A DNA stretch of 6,200 nt from Acidobacteriota bacterium (lineage in GTDB: Bacteria > Acidobacteriota > Vicinamibacteria > Vicinamibacterales > UBA8438): assembly GCA_005778315.1 (NCBI GenBank), contig SXOW01000352.1:1-6200 (forward strand), read 5' to 3'. Of this stretch, positions 5,535 through 6,200 are shown one piece after another (within the stretch, counting starts at the first letter, position 1; each line of letters begins with the position of its first letter). The notes below the pieces were generated by a model, which did no database searches, was not told where the DNA came from, and saw nothing but the letters and a program-made list of their open reading frames with translations. A program made the position numbers and the translations under genes.

Positions 5535-6200
5535 GTGCTCTTCACCGACTCAGCATTTCTGCTCCGGTTCCTGCCGACCGTCCTTGCGGCGTTCTTCCTG
5601 GCCGTCGCTGCCACCCCGCACCGGTGGAAGCAGGACGGACGGCGCTTCACCCTCCCGAACGCCGTCCTGCTGGTTGGCAGTGTGGTTTTTCTGGCCGCGG
5701 GGACCGGCGCCTTCATGCGCTGGATCGCGGGCGCCGTCGTCTTCAACTACCTTGTGGCCCTTGCCATCGGGCGGGCCCGCCTGGCGGCGGCATCGTCCCA
5801 ACGCCCGGGCCCGCTGCCTGAGGCGCTGCTGACCCTCGGCGTGACCGGCAACGTTGTCTTGCTCGGGGTGGCCAAGTACGCCTTGCCGCTCCCGGACCTC
5901 TTCGCGAGCCGGGTGTTCGCCGTGCCCCAGTTGCTGGCGCCGCTCGGGTTGACCTTTTTTGTGTGTCACGCCTTGTCGTATCTGGTGGATGTGGCGCGTG
6001 GGGACGCGCCGGCCCAGATCAACCCCATTCCCGCCTCGCTCTATCTGCTCTGCTTCCCGCTCCTGTGCGCCGGACCCCTGGCGCGGTACAGCGACGTCAG
6101 CCAGCAGCTCATCCAGCGTCGTGCCACGCTGGCCGCGTTCGCGTTCGGCGTGCGCCGGTGGCTGGTCGGCTATAGCAAGGTGGTGTTCCTGGCCGCCGCC
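5535..6200 (+). CDS. MBOAT-family membrane O-acyltransferase (AlgI/PatA-like), N-terminal part (cut by window edge)
   Basis: The frame is open from GTG 5535 to the right edge (222 residues). GTG 5535 is the first possible ATG/GTG/TTG start after the in-frame TAG at 5487. No strong Shine-Dalgarno is seen. The protein is very hydrophobic with several membrane segments: residues about 8-27, 40-60, 62-80, 96-118, 134-153 and 165-182. Family signatures are FNYLVALAIGRA (70-81), PLGLTFFVCHALSYLVDVARG (136-156, equivalent to the AlgI PIGISFYTFQSLSYVIDVYRG-type segment, with His145 where Gln is usual), and LCFPLLCAGPLARYSDVSQQ (172-191, equivalent to the FPQLVAGPI segment). GVRRWLVGYSKVVFLA (205-220) matches the segment usually reading GLFKKVVIAD. 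Such proteins acetylate or acylate exopolysaccharide, alginate or peptidoglycan, usually with a partner esterase-like protein encoded next door; the partner and the catalytic His lie outside. Known full length is about 450-520 residues, so just under half is present. The substrate cannot be told from this part. Confidence 0.88.
   Translation, partial: MLFTDSAFLLRFLPTVLAAFFLAVAATPHRWKQDGRRFTLPNAVLLVGSVVFLAAGTGAFMRWIAGAVVFNYLVALAIGRARLAAASSQRPGPLPEALLTLGVTGNVVLLGVAKYALPLPDLFASRVFAVPQLLAPLGLTFFVCHALSYLVDVARGDAPAQINPIPASLYLLCFPLLCAGPLARYSDVSQQLIQRRATLAAFAFGVRRWLVGYSKVVFLAAA

Noticed and set aside
5402..5821. Plus-strand open frame of 139 aa overlapping the MBOAT start, with a nearby GGAGG
   Set aside because: The GGAGG overlaps its own GTG start codon and cannot serve it, and the frame conflicts with the MBOAT membrane segments.

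Overview
This is a GC-rich bacterial window with tightly packed genes on both strands. The protein types present (Tat-exported enolase-superfamily protein, lipoproteins, a cytochrome/cupredoxin fusion, a periplasmic metallo-hydrolase with signal peptide) suggest a Gram-negative, probably aerobic soil-type bacterium. Acidobacteriota (Vicinamibacteria-like) is my best guess from general resemblance only; no rRNA or other marker is present to confirm it.

Layout. Positions 1-675 (minus) hold the N-terminal 225 residues of a large bacterial transglutaminase-like protein that runs off the left edge. It diverges from a 6-phosphofructokinase gene (809-2014, plus). The phosphofructokinase converges on a minus-strand gene for an exported metallo-beta-lactamase-fold hydrolase (2011-2892); the two genes share one CTAG as both stop codons. 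Just upstream of the hydrolase start lies a good intrinsic terminator (2913-2946, minus). It ends a minus-strand unit made of a small lipoprotein gene (3529-3945) and, coupled to it by a GTGA overlap, the remnant of a Tat-exported protein that looks like an internally deleted and frameshifted enolase-superfamily (mandelate racemase-like) gene (about 3024-3532).

Divergent from the small lipoprotein is a 429-residue lipoprotein (4077-5366, plus) that joins a CxxCH heme-c domain to a cupredoxin-like domain and a C-terminal carboxypeptidase-regulatory-like beta domain. After a 168-base gap containing two short hairpins, a membrane-bound O-acyltransferase gene of the AlgI/PatA type starts at GTG 5535 and runs off the right edge.

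Functionally the window is a set of short, mostly independent units and not one pathway: central glycolysis (phosphofructokinase), envelope redox chemistry (heme/copper fusion), envelope or periplasmic hydrolysis (MBL protein), and polymer or glycan acylation (MBOAT). I found no tRNA, rRNA, CRISPR array, insertion sequence or phage gene. The least ordinary items are the heme-plus-cupredoxin fusion, the decayed Tat gene with its recoverable reading frame, and the terminator placed only 20 bases ahead of the MBL start codon. I do not see convincing evidence of a wholly new multi-gene system here.
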